Shown here piece after piece: positions 40,785-49,123 of a stretch of 62,640 bases of DNA. The notes beneath the pieces are model-generated. The model worked only from the letters and a program-made list of their open reading frames with translations. It was not told the origin of the DNA and searched no databases. Origin of the DNA: Roseomonas sp. KE2513 (GTDB taxonomy: Bacteria > Pseudomonadota > Alphaproteobacteria > Acetobacterales > Acetobacteraceae); contig NZ_RCVR01000029.1 of assembly GCF_016107305.1 (NCBI RefSeq), forward strand, positions 1 to 62,640. The letters are read 5' to 3'. Position numbers and translations under genes: made by a program. Within the stretch, counting starts at the first letter, position 1. Each line of letters opens with the position of its first letter.

Positions 40785-41977
40785 TGGCCGATCCCACCGA
40801 TAAGCAGCTCGGCTTTGCCACCCGCATGTCCCATCACGGGCGCGCGGGAGCGAAGGTGCACGGCTTCGTCAACCCGCCCGTCCACCGCGGCTCCACCGTG
40901 CTCTTCCCCGACTGCGAGAGCCGCAAGTCCGCGGCCAAGCAGCGCTACGAGCAGGTCCTGACCTACGGCACCGCCGGCGGCCCGACCCACCACATGCTCG
41001 AGGACATGATCGCGGAGATCGAGGGCGGCACCCGCGCCCTCATCGTCGGCACCGGCCTTGCCGCCGTCATGGTCCCGCTGCTCGCCTACCTGAAGGCGGG
41101 CGACCACTGCCTCATGCCCGACAGCGTCTACGGCCCTGCCCGCAACCTGTCGGACGGCCTCATGAAGGGCTGGGGCATCGAGACCACCTACTACGACCCC
41201 CTGGTGGACGAGGCGGGCATGCGCGCGCTCATCCGCCCGAACACGAAGGTCGTCTATACCGAGAGCCCCGGCAGCCACACCTTCGAGGTGCAGGACATCC
41301 CCGCCATCGCCCGCGCCGCCCATGCCGCCGGCGCCAAGGTGCTGATGGACAACACCTGGGGCTTCTACAACTTCCAGCCCTTCGAGCACGGCGTGGACGT
41401 CTCCATCCAGGCGCTGACGAAGTACGCCGGCGGCCACTCTGACATCCTCCTCGGCAGCGTCGCCGTGAACTCGCCCGAGGACTGGACGGTGGTGAAGGGC
41501 GCGGCCAGCCAGCTCGGCCAGTTCGCCAGCCCCGACGACTGCTGGCTCTGCCTGCGCGGCCTCCGCACCCTGCCCGTGCGCCTGCGCCAGCAGGCGGAGA
41601 ACGGCCTCGCCGTCGCCCGCTGGCTGGAGAACCGGCCGGAGGTGCTGCGCCTGCTCCACCCCGCGCTCCCGTCCCACCCGCAGCACGAACTCTATGCCCG
41701 CGACTTCCTCGGGCCCTGCTCACTCTTCGGCGTGGTGCTCCAGCCCCGCTACTCGGAGGCAGAGGCGGAGGCGGTCTGCGACAACCTCGCCCTCTTCGGC
41801 ATCGGCGCCTCCTGGGGCGGCTACGAGAGCCTCGCCCTGCCGACCGCGCCCTCCATCACCCGCACGGCGAAGGACCCGGGCCTCGGCGGCCCGGCGATCC
41901 GCCTGCATATCGGACTGGAGGAGACGGAGGACCTCATCGCCGACCTCGCACAGGCGCTGGACCGGCTGCCCCGATAG
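40784..41977 (+). CDS. metC: Cystathionine beta-lyase
   Basis: This is a 397-residue Cys/Met-metabolism PLP enzyme. The PLP lysine lies in SIQALTKYAGGHSDILLG, with the phosphate-binding region GTGLAAVMVPLLAYLKAGD. The N-terminal LGFATRMSHHGR and the KVVYTESPGSHTFEVQDI segment match cystathionine beta-lyases, which cleave cystathionine to homocysteine, pyruvate and ammonia. Other members of the fold (methionine gamma-lyase) cannot be fully excluded. Last gene of the operon; convergent with the acyltransferase gene 31 bases on. Confidence 0.92.
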   Translation: MADPTDKQLGFATRMSHHGRAGAKVHGFVNPPVHRGSTVLFPDCESRKSAAKQRYEQVLTYGTAGGPTHHMLEDMIAEIEGGTRALIVGTGLAAVMVPLLAYLKAGDHCLMPDSVYGPARNLSDGLMKGWGIETTYYDPLVDEAGMRALIRPNTKVVYTESPGSHTFEVQDIPAIARAAHAAGAKVLMDNTWGFYNFQPFEHGVDVSIQALTKYAGGHSDILLGSVAVNSPEDWTVVKGAASQLGQFASPDDCWLCLRGLRTLPVRLRQQAENGLAVARWLENRPEVLRLLHPALPSHPQHELYARDFLGPCSLFGVVLQPRYSEAEAEAVCDNLALFGIGASWGGYESLALPTAPSITRTAKDPGLGGPAIRLHIGLEETEDLIADLAQALDRLPR

Positions 41978-42008
41978 AGGCCGTGGCCGGTCCCGCCCAC
42001 GGGGCCGG

Positions 42009-43274
42009 TCAGGCGCCCTTCGCGGCTGTCAGGCCAGGGGCTTTGTCCTCGTAGATGGCGGCGATCAGCTCGTCCTTGCCTCGCGCTCCCACCGGAACTC
42101 CGGTCGCGGGAACGGTCTGCCGGGACCTGGTCAGCCGCTTGCCCAGGCGCTGCGACGGCAACTCGATCCAGACATGGAGCATCCATGACAGGACCACGCA
42201 TACCAAGGTTGCACCGAGCGCTGCTACGTGCAGGTTCCAGCCAATGGTGCCAAACCCAACCAGCACCGCCCAGCCAATGGGAGTGTGCACCAAGTAAAGC
42301 GGGTAGCTGATATCTGCCACGAAGCGGAGTGGCCGCAGCCATCGCCAGGAAAGCTTGGCCCAGAAGGCAGCAGCCATAATCACCAAGGCCGCTAGAGCAT
42401 CCTGCGGCGCAGCCCCGATGTTAACCTCTCCGCGAAGATGTCGATATAGTTCGAAGGCCGCCACGTAGATCCCGAAGAGGAACACACTGACAATCGCGGC
42501 CATGCGAGGCCGTTTGTCAGAGAACCCGCGATAAAGCGCCGAACCGATAAGCATAAATGTTATGTGGATCAGGAGGGTGCTGGCGTAGATCAACTGCGAC
42601 CACAGGCGCGGCGAAACAACCGCGCCCAGATCCGTCGAGTTTAGGATCCCCACTCCTCCAAGACAGGCGAGCGCCATGCTGATGAGCGCACGAAAGCCAA
42701 GTCGCCCGAAGCTTGCAACGGCGAGAGCGATCAACAGGTAAAAAGCCAACTCGACAGTCAGGGACCAGAGCACAGGTAGCGTGCCCTGGAGCTGAAAGAA
42801 TCCGGATAATGCAAAGCTGGAGGTGATCGTGCTGAGCAGACTATGTGGCTGAGTAGTCCCTGTTAAGGTGCAATAAAGCCCGGTGAGCAACGCCACTGCA
42901 ATGACCACTGTGGCGCAAGTTGGGAAAATGCGGAACGCTCGCTGAACAAGGAAGGAAATCGGCGAAATACGGTCAACGCTTCGAAGAATGACGAAGCCGC
43001 TAATGAGAAAGAACAGGGCAACGCCGACCGGCCCGCTCGACACTCCAAACTTCAGCACAAAGAAGAGGGCGAGTTGCCCGTGCGGGTTGGTGAAGACAGC
43101 CGTGGAGCCGAAGACATTCGTCGTCAGTGCCGGCAGCCAAGGGGCCATCGATTCGGGGTTGTTGACACCAACAATGAAGATGTGTGCCCAAACAACCAGC
43201 AACACTGCCAGGGCACGCAAGTAATCCAAGAAGAGGATCCGGCCCTCCTCGGCATTCGACTCCTTGCCCACCAT
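42009..43274 (-). CDS. Acyltransferase family 3 (OafA/WecH-like) membrane protein
   Basis: This is a 421-residue integral membrane acyltransferase with about ten helices. The N-terminus has the family pattern LDYLRALAVLLVVWAH with the catalytic histidine, followed by FFLISGFVILRS. Such enzymes O-acetylate surface polysaccharides or other carbohydrates. Base composition is clearly lower in GC than every neighbour (some 60-base stretches are near 47 percent), and the gene sits between two convergent housekeeping genes, so it was probably acquired horizontally. No polysaccharide genes are adjacent. The substrate is unknown. Confidence 0.9.
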   Translation of the reverse strand: MVGKESNAEEGRILFLDYLRALAVLLVVWAHIFIVGVNNPESMAPWLPALTTNVFGSTAVFTNPHGQLALFFVLKFGVSSGPVGVALFFLISGFVILRSVDRISPISFLVQRAFRIFPTCATVVIAVALLTGLYCTLTGTTQPHSLLSTITSSFALSGFFQLQGTLPVLWSLTVELAFYLLIALAVASFGRLGFRALISMALACLGGVGILNSTDLGAVVSPRLWSQLIYASTLLIHITFMLIGSALYRGFSDKRPRMAAIVSVFLFGIYVAAFELYRHLRGEVNIGAAPQDALAALVIMAAAFWAKLSWRWLRPLRFVADISYPLYLVHTPIGWAVLVGFGTIGWNLHVAALGATLVCVVLSWMLHVWIELPSQRLGKRLTRSRQTVPATGVPVGARGKDELIAAIYEDKAPGLTAAKGA

Positions 43275-43431
43275 CAGCCGATCTCACCCTAGCGCGAGCG
43301 CCGGCTTTCGCAGAAGGGTCGCCACGGATCAAGCTGTTCGGTAAGGATCAGCCACTTCCCAGAAGCGGTGTTGCAGGGGCTCCACCAATCCTTTCTCCCC
43401 AAATCCGGCTTACTTTCGTTCTCGCCGGAAC
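43275..43431. other. Lower-GC spacer upstream of the acyltransferase gene
   Basis: The spacer shares the lower GC of the acyltransferase gene and must contain its promoter. No clear -35/-10 pair, repeat or target-site duplication was found by eye. Confidence 0.3.
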
Positions 43432-44781
43432 CTAGCCAAGCGCCCCCGCCTTCCGCACCGCGACGTCCGCCTCCTCGGCCTCGACCCGCTCCTGCCGCCG
43501 TCCCAGCCAGAAGCTCAACCCCAGCCAGATAACCGAGAGCGGCACCGCCACGACCGAGATGCCGGTCAGCCCGAGTCCCAGCGCCGCGAGCCCCGCATAG
43601 GACCAGGACCCCACCTGATCCCCCCCGCGATAGACCACCGTGTCGATAAAGTTCTTCGCCTTATACCGGTCCTCCCGCGGCACGGAGGTGAACAGCACCT
43701 CCCGCGTCGGGCGGGCGAGGGCAAAGTTGCTCACCCGCCGCGCTACCTGCACCACAACGAAAACGGCGACCCCCGGCGAGGCCGCCAGCGCCGCGAACCC
43801 CGCCACGCTGAACAGCGGCAGGGCGCAGAGCGTAAGCGCCACCCCGAGCCAGCCCATCAAACGCCCCGTGAGGAAGAGCTGAAAGACGAGAGTGATTACG
43901 TTCACCCAGAAGTCGACATCCGCAAAGAAGGCTGTGCGCGCTGCGCGGCTCGCGAAGTTGGCCTCGGCGATCGTCGCCTGCTGGAAGTACAGGAAGGTGG
44001 AGGTGATGGAGTAGAAGAGCATGAAGAAGGCGATCCCCAGCAGATAGGGGGATCGGAAGGTATGCGTCATCCCCGCGAAGATCCCCCCGCCGACGGCCCG
44101 GTGCGGGTCATCCCCCGCGACGGGCCGTTGGAAGGCGTCGCTGATCGCCGAGAGCCGACGGGAGGCGAGCACCGCCACCTCCAGCAGCGCGATCGAGGCC
44201 AGCAGCAGCCAGTTCTGCCCGATATGCTCAACAAAGCCGGAGGTGAGGCTCGACCCGGCGATCCCGCCCACCGTGGCGCCCGCGGCCAGGAAGCCGAAGA
44301 GTCGCTTTCCCTGCTCCGCGTCGAAGACATCCACGACGAAGGACCAGAAGACCGAGACCACGAAGAGGTTGAAGACTGAGATCCAGATGAAGAAGGCCCG
44401 CCCGATCCAGACATGCGCCTCGGGCGAGGAGAAGCCGAGCAGCGCCATGAAGATCAGCAGGTTCAGCATGAAGAAGCGGTAGGCGATCGCGATGAAGCGC
44501 TCCCGCGGGAAGCGCCGCACCGCATAGGCAAACAGCGGATTCACCGCGAGCATCGCGACCAGCGTGCCCGTAAAAAGCCAGGGCAGGTTCCGCACCCCGC
44601 CCGCGACGCCTAACTCGTCCCGTATCGGCCGCAGCACGTAATAGGCCAGGAACAGCGCGAAGACGTAGAGCCAGGACCAGGCCAGCGCCCGCGCCTCTGC
44701 CGGGCGCACGTCGATGACCCGGCGCAGCGCCTGCAAGAGCCAGCCACCCTCCGCCGGGGCGGAGGTGTCAGAGGCTGTCAA
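43432..44781 (-). CDS. MFS-type carrier resembling Npt1/Npt2 (ATP/ADP translocase-like) proteins
   Basis: This is a 449-residue protein with about twelve membrane helices. LAYYVLRPIRDELGVAGGVRNLPWLF and the later ARPTREVLFTSVPREDRYKAKNFID (a conserved cytoplasmic loop) are typical of the translocase-like family found in many free-living proteobacteria. True nucleotide transport is shown mainly for intracellular parasites; here the substrate is open. The frame begins at TTG (44781), inside the end of the aldo/keto reductase gene, so translation is probably coupled. GC and codon use match neighbours. Confidence 0.8.
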   Translation of the reverse strand: MTASDTSAPAEGGWLLQALRRVIDVRPAEARALAWSWLYVFALFLAYYVLRPIRDELGVAGGVRNLPWLFTGTLVAMLAVNPLFAYAVRRFPRERFIAIAYRFFMLNLLIFMALLGFSSPEAHVWIGRAFFIWISVFNLFVVSVFWSFVVDVFDAEQGKRLFGFLAAGATVGGIAGSSLTSGFVEHIGQNWLLLASIALLEVAVLASRRLSAISDAFQRPVAGDDPHRAVGGGIFAGMTHTFRSPYLLGIAFFMLFYSITSTFLYFQQATIAEANFASRAARTAFFADVDFWVNVITLVFQLFLTGRLMGWLGVALTLCALPLFSVAGFAALAASPGVAVFVVVQVARRVSNFALARPTREVLFTSVPREDRYKAKNFIDTVVYRGGDQVGSWSYAGLAALGLGLTGISVVAVPLSVIWLGLSFWLGRRQERVEAEEADVAVRKAGALG

Positions 44782-45682
44782 TATACCCCTCCATCCGCCG
44801 GCGCAGCGCGGCGTCGGGCATCCGACCCTGGGCGGCCTTCAAGTTGTCATCCACGTAGCGGGCCTGGGCCATACCGGGGATCGCGCAGGTCACCGCCTCG
44901 TGGGAGACGATGTACTTCAGCATCACCTGCGCCCAGCTCGTGCAGTCGATCTCCGCCGCCCAGTCCGGCAGCGGCTTGCCCTGGGTGGCCCGGAACACGC
45001 TGCCCCGCCCGAATGGAAGGTTGATGAAAACCGCCATCCCCCGGTCCCGCGCCAGCGGGATGATCCGCTCGGCCGCGTTGCGGTTGTCCAGCGCGTAGTC
45101 GATCTGGATGGAATCGAGCGCCTCCCGCCGTATCATCGCCTCGAAGGCCTCGTACTGCCGGTCGAAGGAGGTGGTGGCGCCGACATAGCGGATGCGCCCG
45201 GCCGCCTTCAGCTCCCGCAGCGTCGCCAGCTCGTTGGTGATGTCGCGCAGGTTATGCACGGCGATGAGGTCGATCCGGTCCGTTCGCAGGTTGCGGAAGG
45301 ATTGCTCTATCTGCTCCCGCCCCTGCTCCTTGTTGTCCACCGCCACCTTCGTGCAGACGAACATGGAGGAGCGGATGCCGAGATCCGCCATCAGCCCGCC
45401 CATGACGGGTTCCGCCACCCCATAGGTCGGCGAGGTGTCGAGCACCGTTCCGCCGAGGGCCTGGAACCGCCGGAAGGTCTCCCGCAACGGCCCGATATCC
45501 TCTTCCGTCTTCGCGTCCTCGTAGCGGCGGGCGGAGCCGAGGCCGATCACCGGGATCATCTCCCCGGAGGAGGGGATCGGCTTTCGGATCAGCGCCGGTT
45601 GCGCGGCAGCCCCGCGCTCAAGCGCGGCGGCGACCAACCCGCCCCCCAGGGCGGCCAGCGCGGTGCGGCGGGTGGCATTCAT
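44768..45682 (-). CDS. Aldo/keto reductase with Tat signal
   Basis: This is a 304-residue protein. The N-terminus NATRRTALAALGGGLVAAAL has a twin-arginine motif and a hydrophobic core ending near GAAAQ, so export in folded form is likely. The barrel has GLGSARRYED, the catalytic aspartate/tyrosine segment VLDTSPTYGVAE, the lysine region and the C-terminal cofactor part CAIPGMAQARYVDDNLKAA. The substrate is unknown. The ATG at 45682 was chosen because it starts the Tat signal; a further upstream ATG adds an unlikely Arg/Pro-rich leader. The downstream transporter overlaps it by 14 bases. Confidence 0.9.
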   Translation of the reverse strand: MNATRRTALAALGGGLVAAALERGAAAQPALIRKPIPSSGEMIPVIGLGSARRYEDAKTEEDIGPLRETFRRFQALGGTVLDTSPTYGVAEPVMGGLMADLGIRSSMFVCTKVAVDNKEQGREQIEQSFRNLRTDRIDLIAVHNLRDITNELATLRELKAAGRIRYVGATTSFDRQYEAFEAMIRREALDSIQIDYALDNRNAAERIIPLARDRGMAVFINLPFGRGSVFRATQGKPLPDWAAEIDCTSWAQVMLKYIVSHEAVTCAIPGMAQARYVDDNLKAAQGRMPDAALRRRMEGYIDSL

Positions 45683-45812
45683 GGCGTCGTCTCCCCCGGA
45701 GGAACCGGCCGAAGTAGGATGCGCGGCCGGACGGCGTCGTGGCTCGTGGAGGGGAAGCTTGGCCCGAATGGCGTGGCGCGTGAATGGCCCCGCTCGCCGG
45801 GTTGCGGGGCGC

Positions 45813-46298
45813 TCAGTCCGGCGCGGCGCAGTCCCCGCAGGTGCCCTCAACCTCCACGGTCGCCCGCAGCGGGCTGAACCCCGCCGCCCGCGCCGCTGCG
45901 GCTACTGCCTTGGCCACCGAATCGTCCGACAGCTCCGCCGTCCGCCCGCAATTGCGGCAGATGAGGAATTGGTGAGGATGGTCGTGCTCATGCCCCTGCG
46001 AGACCTCCATGCAGGGCAGGAAGGCGTTCAGCCGTTCGATCCGATGGATCAATCCTTGCGCCATCAAGAAATCCAGCGCGCGATAGACGGTGGGCGGCGC
46101 CGCCCCCGGCCGCTCGGCCCGCAGCCGGTCCAGTAGGGCATAGGCGCCGACCGGCTGCCCCGCCTCCATCACCATCTCCAGCACCCGGCGCCGCAGCGGC
46201 GTGAGCTGCACGCCTCGCCGAAGGCAGGAGTCCTCTGCCTCACGCAGGGCGCCGGCCGTGCCGTCGATCAGGGAATGATGGTGGTCGCCGTGGGGCAT
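45813..46298 (-). CDS. Fur family transcriptional regulator, Zur-like
   Basis: This is a 161-residue metal-responsive repressor. The winged helix includes LTPLRRRVLEMVMEAG and PPTVYRALDFLMAQGLIHRIE. The metal-binding C-terminal half has HEHDHPHQFLICRNCG and a final CGDC, giving the structural zinc cysteines. The His-rich start (PHGDHHH) and the histidine spacing resemble Zur more than Fur, but this is by eye. It is divergent from hisI with only 56 bases between, so it may affect that promoter. No zinc-transport genes are adjacent. Confidence 0.85.
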   Translation of the reverse strand: MPHGDHHHSLIDGTAGALREAEDSCLRRGVQLTPLRRRVLEMVMEAGQPVGAYALLDRLRAERPGAAPPTVYRALDFLMAQGLIHRIERLNAFLPCMEVSQGHEHDHPHQFLICRNCGRTAELSDDSVAKAVAAAARAAGFSPLRATVEVEGTCGDCAAPD

Positions 46299-46320
46299 CC
46301 GGTCCTCGGCCGGCTGGAAG

Positions 46321-46354
46321 GGACGCGCGCGCCGGCACCTCCTATATAGAGCCG
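46321..46354 (+). promoter_or_regulatory. hisI promoter, possibly leaderless
   Basis: TATATA at 46343-46348 with a GGGACG -35-like element 17 bases upstream would place the transcription start on or next to the hisI ATG at 46355. No good Shine-Dalgarno sequence lies between them. Confidence 0.5.
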
Positions 46355-46807
46355 ATGGCCACGCCCCCCAACCGCCCCGCAGACCTCCCTTCCTGGCAGC
46401 CCCCCTCCCCCGAGGCCCGCGCCGCCTTCGTCGCCGCCCTGAAGCCGGACAGCAACGGCCTCGTCGCCGCCATCGCCCAGGCCCACGGCACCGGGGAGGT
46501 GCTGATGCTCGCCTGGATGAACGCCGAATCGGTCACGGAAACTCTCGAGACCGGCCGTGTCACCTATTACAGCCGCTCCCGCCGCGCCCTCTGGCGCAAG
46601 GGCGAGACATCCGGCCAGGTGCAGCATCTGATCGACCTGCGCCTCGACTGCGACGGCGACGCCCTGCTGGCCACCGTCCACCAGGACGGCGTCGCCTGCC
46701 ACACCGGCCGCCGCTCCTGCTTCTCCTGGGGCCTTTCCGCCGGGGAAGTCGCCCCGCTCGAGCCGGTCCTGGCCGATCCCGCGACGCTCTACGCCACGGA
46801 CAGCTGA
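46355..46807 (+). CDS. hisI: Phosphoribosyl-AMP cyclohydrolase
   Basis: The enzyme catalyses the third step of histidine synthesis, opening the purine ring of phosphoribosyl-AMP. The 150-residue protein has the metal-binding aspartates in LRLDCDGDALLATV and the cysteine motif HQDGVACHTGRRSCF. AWMNAESVTETLETG and TYYSRSRRALWRKGETSG are family signatures. It is monofunctional, without the HisE half seen in E. coli, and has a 35-residue Pro/Ala-rich N-terminal extension. No other his genes are near, which is usual in alphaproteobacteria. Confidence 0.96.
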   Translation: MATPPNRPADLPSWQPPSPEARAAFVAALKPDSNGLVAAIAQAHGTGEVLMLAWMNAESVTETLETGRVTYYSRSRRALWRKGETSGQVQHLIDLRLDCDGDALLATVHQDGVACHTGRRSCFSWGLSAGEVAPLEPVLADPATLYATDS

Positions 46808-46881
46808 CCCGGACGCGCGATTGACGGCCGCCCCCGCGGAGGGCTTCCCTGCGGCCGGGCCAAAGGGAATCGGGACACGCC

Positions 46882-47544
46882 ATGCCGCTGACCATGCCGG
46901 AGGAACTCATCCTCCTGATGCTGGACGACCGCACGGGGCGGCTGAACGAGGCCGCCGGCCCTGCCTCCGGCTACGCCATCGCCGGCGCTATCCTCGCGGA
47001 ACTCGCGCTCCGCAACCGCATCGACACCGACCCGCAGCGCCTCTTCGTCGCCGACGCCACGCCGACCGGGGACAGCCTGCTCGACCCCGTGCTCGCCCGC
47101 ATCGCGGCCGATCCTGCCCCGGAAAGCGAGCCGCATGACAGCCGCTGGTGGATAGAAACCCTCGGCCAGGAGGCGGACCGCTTCCGTGACACAATCTTCG
47201 CCCGCCTCGTCGCCCACGGCATCCTCCGCGCCGAGGAGGGCCGCTTCCTCTGGATCTTCCCCGAGCGCCGCTACCCCATGATCTCCGACAAGGAGGAGCG
47301 CGAGGTGAAGGCCCGCCTCATGGGCGTGATCTTCGAGGATGACATCCCCGAGCCCCGCGACAGCCTCCTCATCGGCCTCGTCCGCGCCGCCGGCCTGCTG
47401 CCGCTGATCCTGGCGCCGGACACGCTGGAGGCTGCCGAGCCGCGCATCGCCCAGGTCGCGAACCTCGAGGAGCTGAGCCGCTCCCTCGGCAACGCGGTGC
47501 GCGACATCTTCGTGGAAATGGCCCGCTACACGCCCCTGATGTGA
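46882..47544 (+). CDS. GPP34 (GOLPH3-like) family protein
   Basis: This is a 220-residue mostly helical protein that starts with the family pattern LTMPEELILLMLDDRTGRL and continues AGYAIAGAILAELALRNRI-like, as in the Golgi phosphoprotein 3 fold. In eukaryotes the fold binds phosphatidylinositol 4-phosphate; bacterial homologues are uncharacterised. A hydrophobic hairpin that could insert in membrane is not obvious. It follows hisI by 74 bases and may be co-transcribed. It is convergent with the SemiSWEET gene. Confidence 0.82.
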   Translation: MPLTMPEELILLMLDDRTGRLNEAAGPASGYAIAGAILAELALRNRIDTDPQRLFVADATPTGDSLLDPVLARIAADPAPESEPHDSRWWIETLGQEADRFRDTIFARLVAHGILRAEEGRFLWIFPERRYPMISDKEEREVKARLMGVIFEDDIPEPRDSLLIGLVRAAGLLPLILAPDTLEAAEPRIAQVANLEELSRSLGNAVRDIFVEMARYTPLM

Positions 47545-47551
47545 GGCGCCG

Positions 47552-47806
47552 TCAACCGAAGCGCAGCTTCATCCCGAGGATATAGGCCGAGAGGATCATC
47601 GTGGCCGCATTCGCCATGATGATCCCGTTGCTCCCGATCAGCAGCCCGTAGGCGAGCCAAAGCCCGACCCCGGTCGTGAAGAGCAGCAGCATCGGCATCG
47701 AGAGGTCGTTGGCCGAGCGCGTGCGGTGCGTTCGAAGCACCTGCGGCACGAAAGCGACGGTCGTGAGGATGCCCGCGACCACGCCCAGCCACTCGACACC
47801 GTTCAT
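47552..47806 (-). CDS. SemiSWEET family sugar transporter
   Basis: This is an 84-residue protein with three membrane helices, which works as a dimer in the family. The PQ motif is present in TVAFVPQVLRTHRTRSANDL, and helix 3 has the NAATMILSAYILGMK pattern with the asparagine lining the pore. SemiSWEETs carry sugars by facilitated diffusion; the actual substrate is not determined by sequence. It is a single gene, convergent with the GPP34 gene and divergent from lpxB. Confidence 0.9.
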   Translation of the reverse strand: MNGVEWLGVVAGILTTVAFVPQVLRTHRTRSANDLSMPMLLLFTTGVGLWLAYGLLIGSNGIIMANAATMILSAYILGMKLRFG

Positions 47807-47855
47807 CGCCGCTCCCCGGGCACCGTTCCGCTTCCTATCGGCGCCGCCCCCGCCT

Positions 47856-47869
47856 ATGCATCAGTGCAT
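47856..47869. promoter_or_regulatory. Palindrome in the SemiSWEET/lpxB divergent promoter region
   Basis: ATGCA-TCAG-TGCAT is a 5-bp inverted repeat with a four-base spacer lying between the two divergent genes. It could be an operator or a chance palindrome; no regulator is suggested. Confidence 0.25.
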
Positions 47870-47923
47870 GATCGAAATCCACCTTCGGCAAGAGGCCACC
47901 GCCATCTTCCCTGCGGGTGTTGC

Positions 47924-49066
47924 ATGACCCTCCTCTACGTCGTGGCCGGTGAATCCTCCGGCGACGTGCTCGGCGCCCGCCTCATCGCCCGGCTGCGCGA
48001 GGCGAGGCCGGACCTCCGCTTCGCCGGTATCGGCGGCGACCGCATGGCGGAGGCGGGCGTCAACAGCCTCTTCCCCATGCGCGAACTCGCCCTAATGGGC
48101 CTGCTGGAGGTGCTGCCCAACATCCGCAGCCTCGCCCGCCGCCTGGACGAAACGGTGGCCGATATTGCTGACCGCCGCCCCGCCGCCCTCGTGACCATCG
48201 ACAGCCCGGGTTTCGCCCTTCGCGTGGCCGCGCGCGTGCGCCCGCTCGGTATCCCCGTCATCCACTATGTCGCGCCCCAGGTCTGGGCCTGGCGACAGGG
48301 GCGGGTAAAGAAGATGGGCCGGAAGCTGGACCGTATCCTCGCCCTCCTGCCCTTCGAGGCCCCCTTCTTCGAACGGGCGGGCATCCCCGTCACCTTCGTC
48401 GGCCATCCCGTGCTGGAGAGCGGGGCCGCCACCGGCAACGCCGCCCGCTTCCGCGCCCGCCACGCCATCGCACCCGGGGAAAAGGTGGTGCTGGTGATGC
48501 CCGGCAGCCGCCGCACGGAGGTCGGCCGCCTGCTGCCCATCTTCCGGGAGACGCTGCGCCTCCTCGCCGCCCGTCACCCGAACCTCCGCCCTGTCGTGCC
48601 GCTGGCCGGCCCGGTGGAGGAAGCCGTGCGCGCCGCCGCCACCGGCTGGAGCCCCGCGCCCATCCTCGTCCGCGGTATCGACGACAAGCACGACGCCTTC
48701 GCCGCCGCCGAGGTGGGGCTGATTAAATCCGGCACCTCCTCGCTCGAGGTCGCGATCGCCGGGGTGCCGATGGTGGTGGCCTACAAGATGAACCCGGTCA
48801 CCGGCTGGATCATCCGCCGCCTGGCAAAGGTGAAATACGCGAGCATCGTCAACCTCCTCGCCGACGCGCCGGTCATCCCGGAACTGCTGATCGAGGATTG
48901 CCGCCCGCCGCTCCTCGCTCGGGAACTCGGCAAGCTCCTGGATGGAGAGGGCGTCGCCGCCCAGCGGGAGGGCTTCGCCCGCGTCATGTCGCTTCTCTCC
49001 CCGCCCGGCGGCGGCAGCCCGAGCGAGGCGGCGGCGCGCGCCGTGCTGAAGATGATCGGCCCCTGA
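47924..49066 (+). CDS. lpxB: Lipid-A-disaccharide synthase
   Basis: This glycosyltransferase joins UDP-diacylglucosamine to lipid X to form the lipid A disaccharide. The 380-residue protein begins LLYVVAGESSGDVLGARL, the GT19 signature. It has MRELALMGLLEVLP, the VIHYVAPQVWAWRQGR segment and KSGTSSLEVAIAGVPMVVAY. The ATG at 47924 gives the normal N-terminus; upstream codons in frame are non-coding. It stands alone here rather than in the usual lpxD-fabZ-lpxA cluster. Its product makes the organism a lipid A producer. Confidence 0.96.
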   Translation: MTLLYVVAGESSGDVLGARLIARLREARPDLRFAGIGGDRMAEAGVNSLFPMRELALMGLLEVLPNIRSLARRLDETVADIADRRPAALVTIDSPGFALRVAARVRPLGIPVIHYVAPQVWAWRQGRVKKMGRKLDRILALLPFEAPFFERAGIPVTFVGHPVLESGAATGNAARFRARHAIAPGEKVVLVMPGSRRTEVGRLLPIFRETLRLLAARHPNLRPVVPLAGPVEEAVRAAATGWSPAPILVRGIDDKHDAFAAAEVGLIKSGTSSLEVAIAGVPMVVAYKMNPVTGWIIRRLAKVKYASIVNLLADAPVIPELLIEDCRPPLLARELGKLLDGEGVAAQREGFARVMSLLSPPGGGSPSEAAARAVLKMIGP

Positions 49067-49072
49067 AACGCG

Positions 49073-49104
49073 GAAGGGGCCGCAGCTTCCGCCGCGGCCC
49101 CCTC
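49073..49104. terminator. Bidirectional hairpin between lpxB and the DUF2382 gene
   Basis: GGGGCCGC and GCGGCCCC form an 8-bp stem with a ten-base loop, just after the lpxB stop and 20 bases from the convergent gene's stop. No clear U-run follows on either strand. Confidence 0.4.
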
Positions 49105-49123
49105 CAACCCTTGCGGGCGAGCG

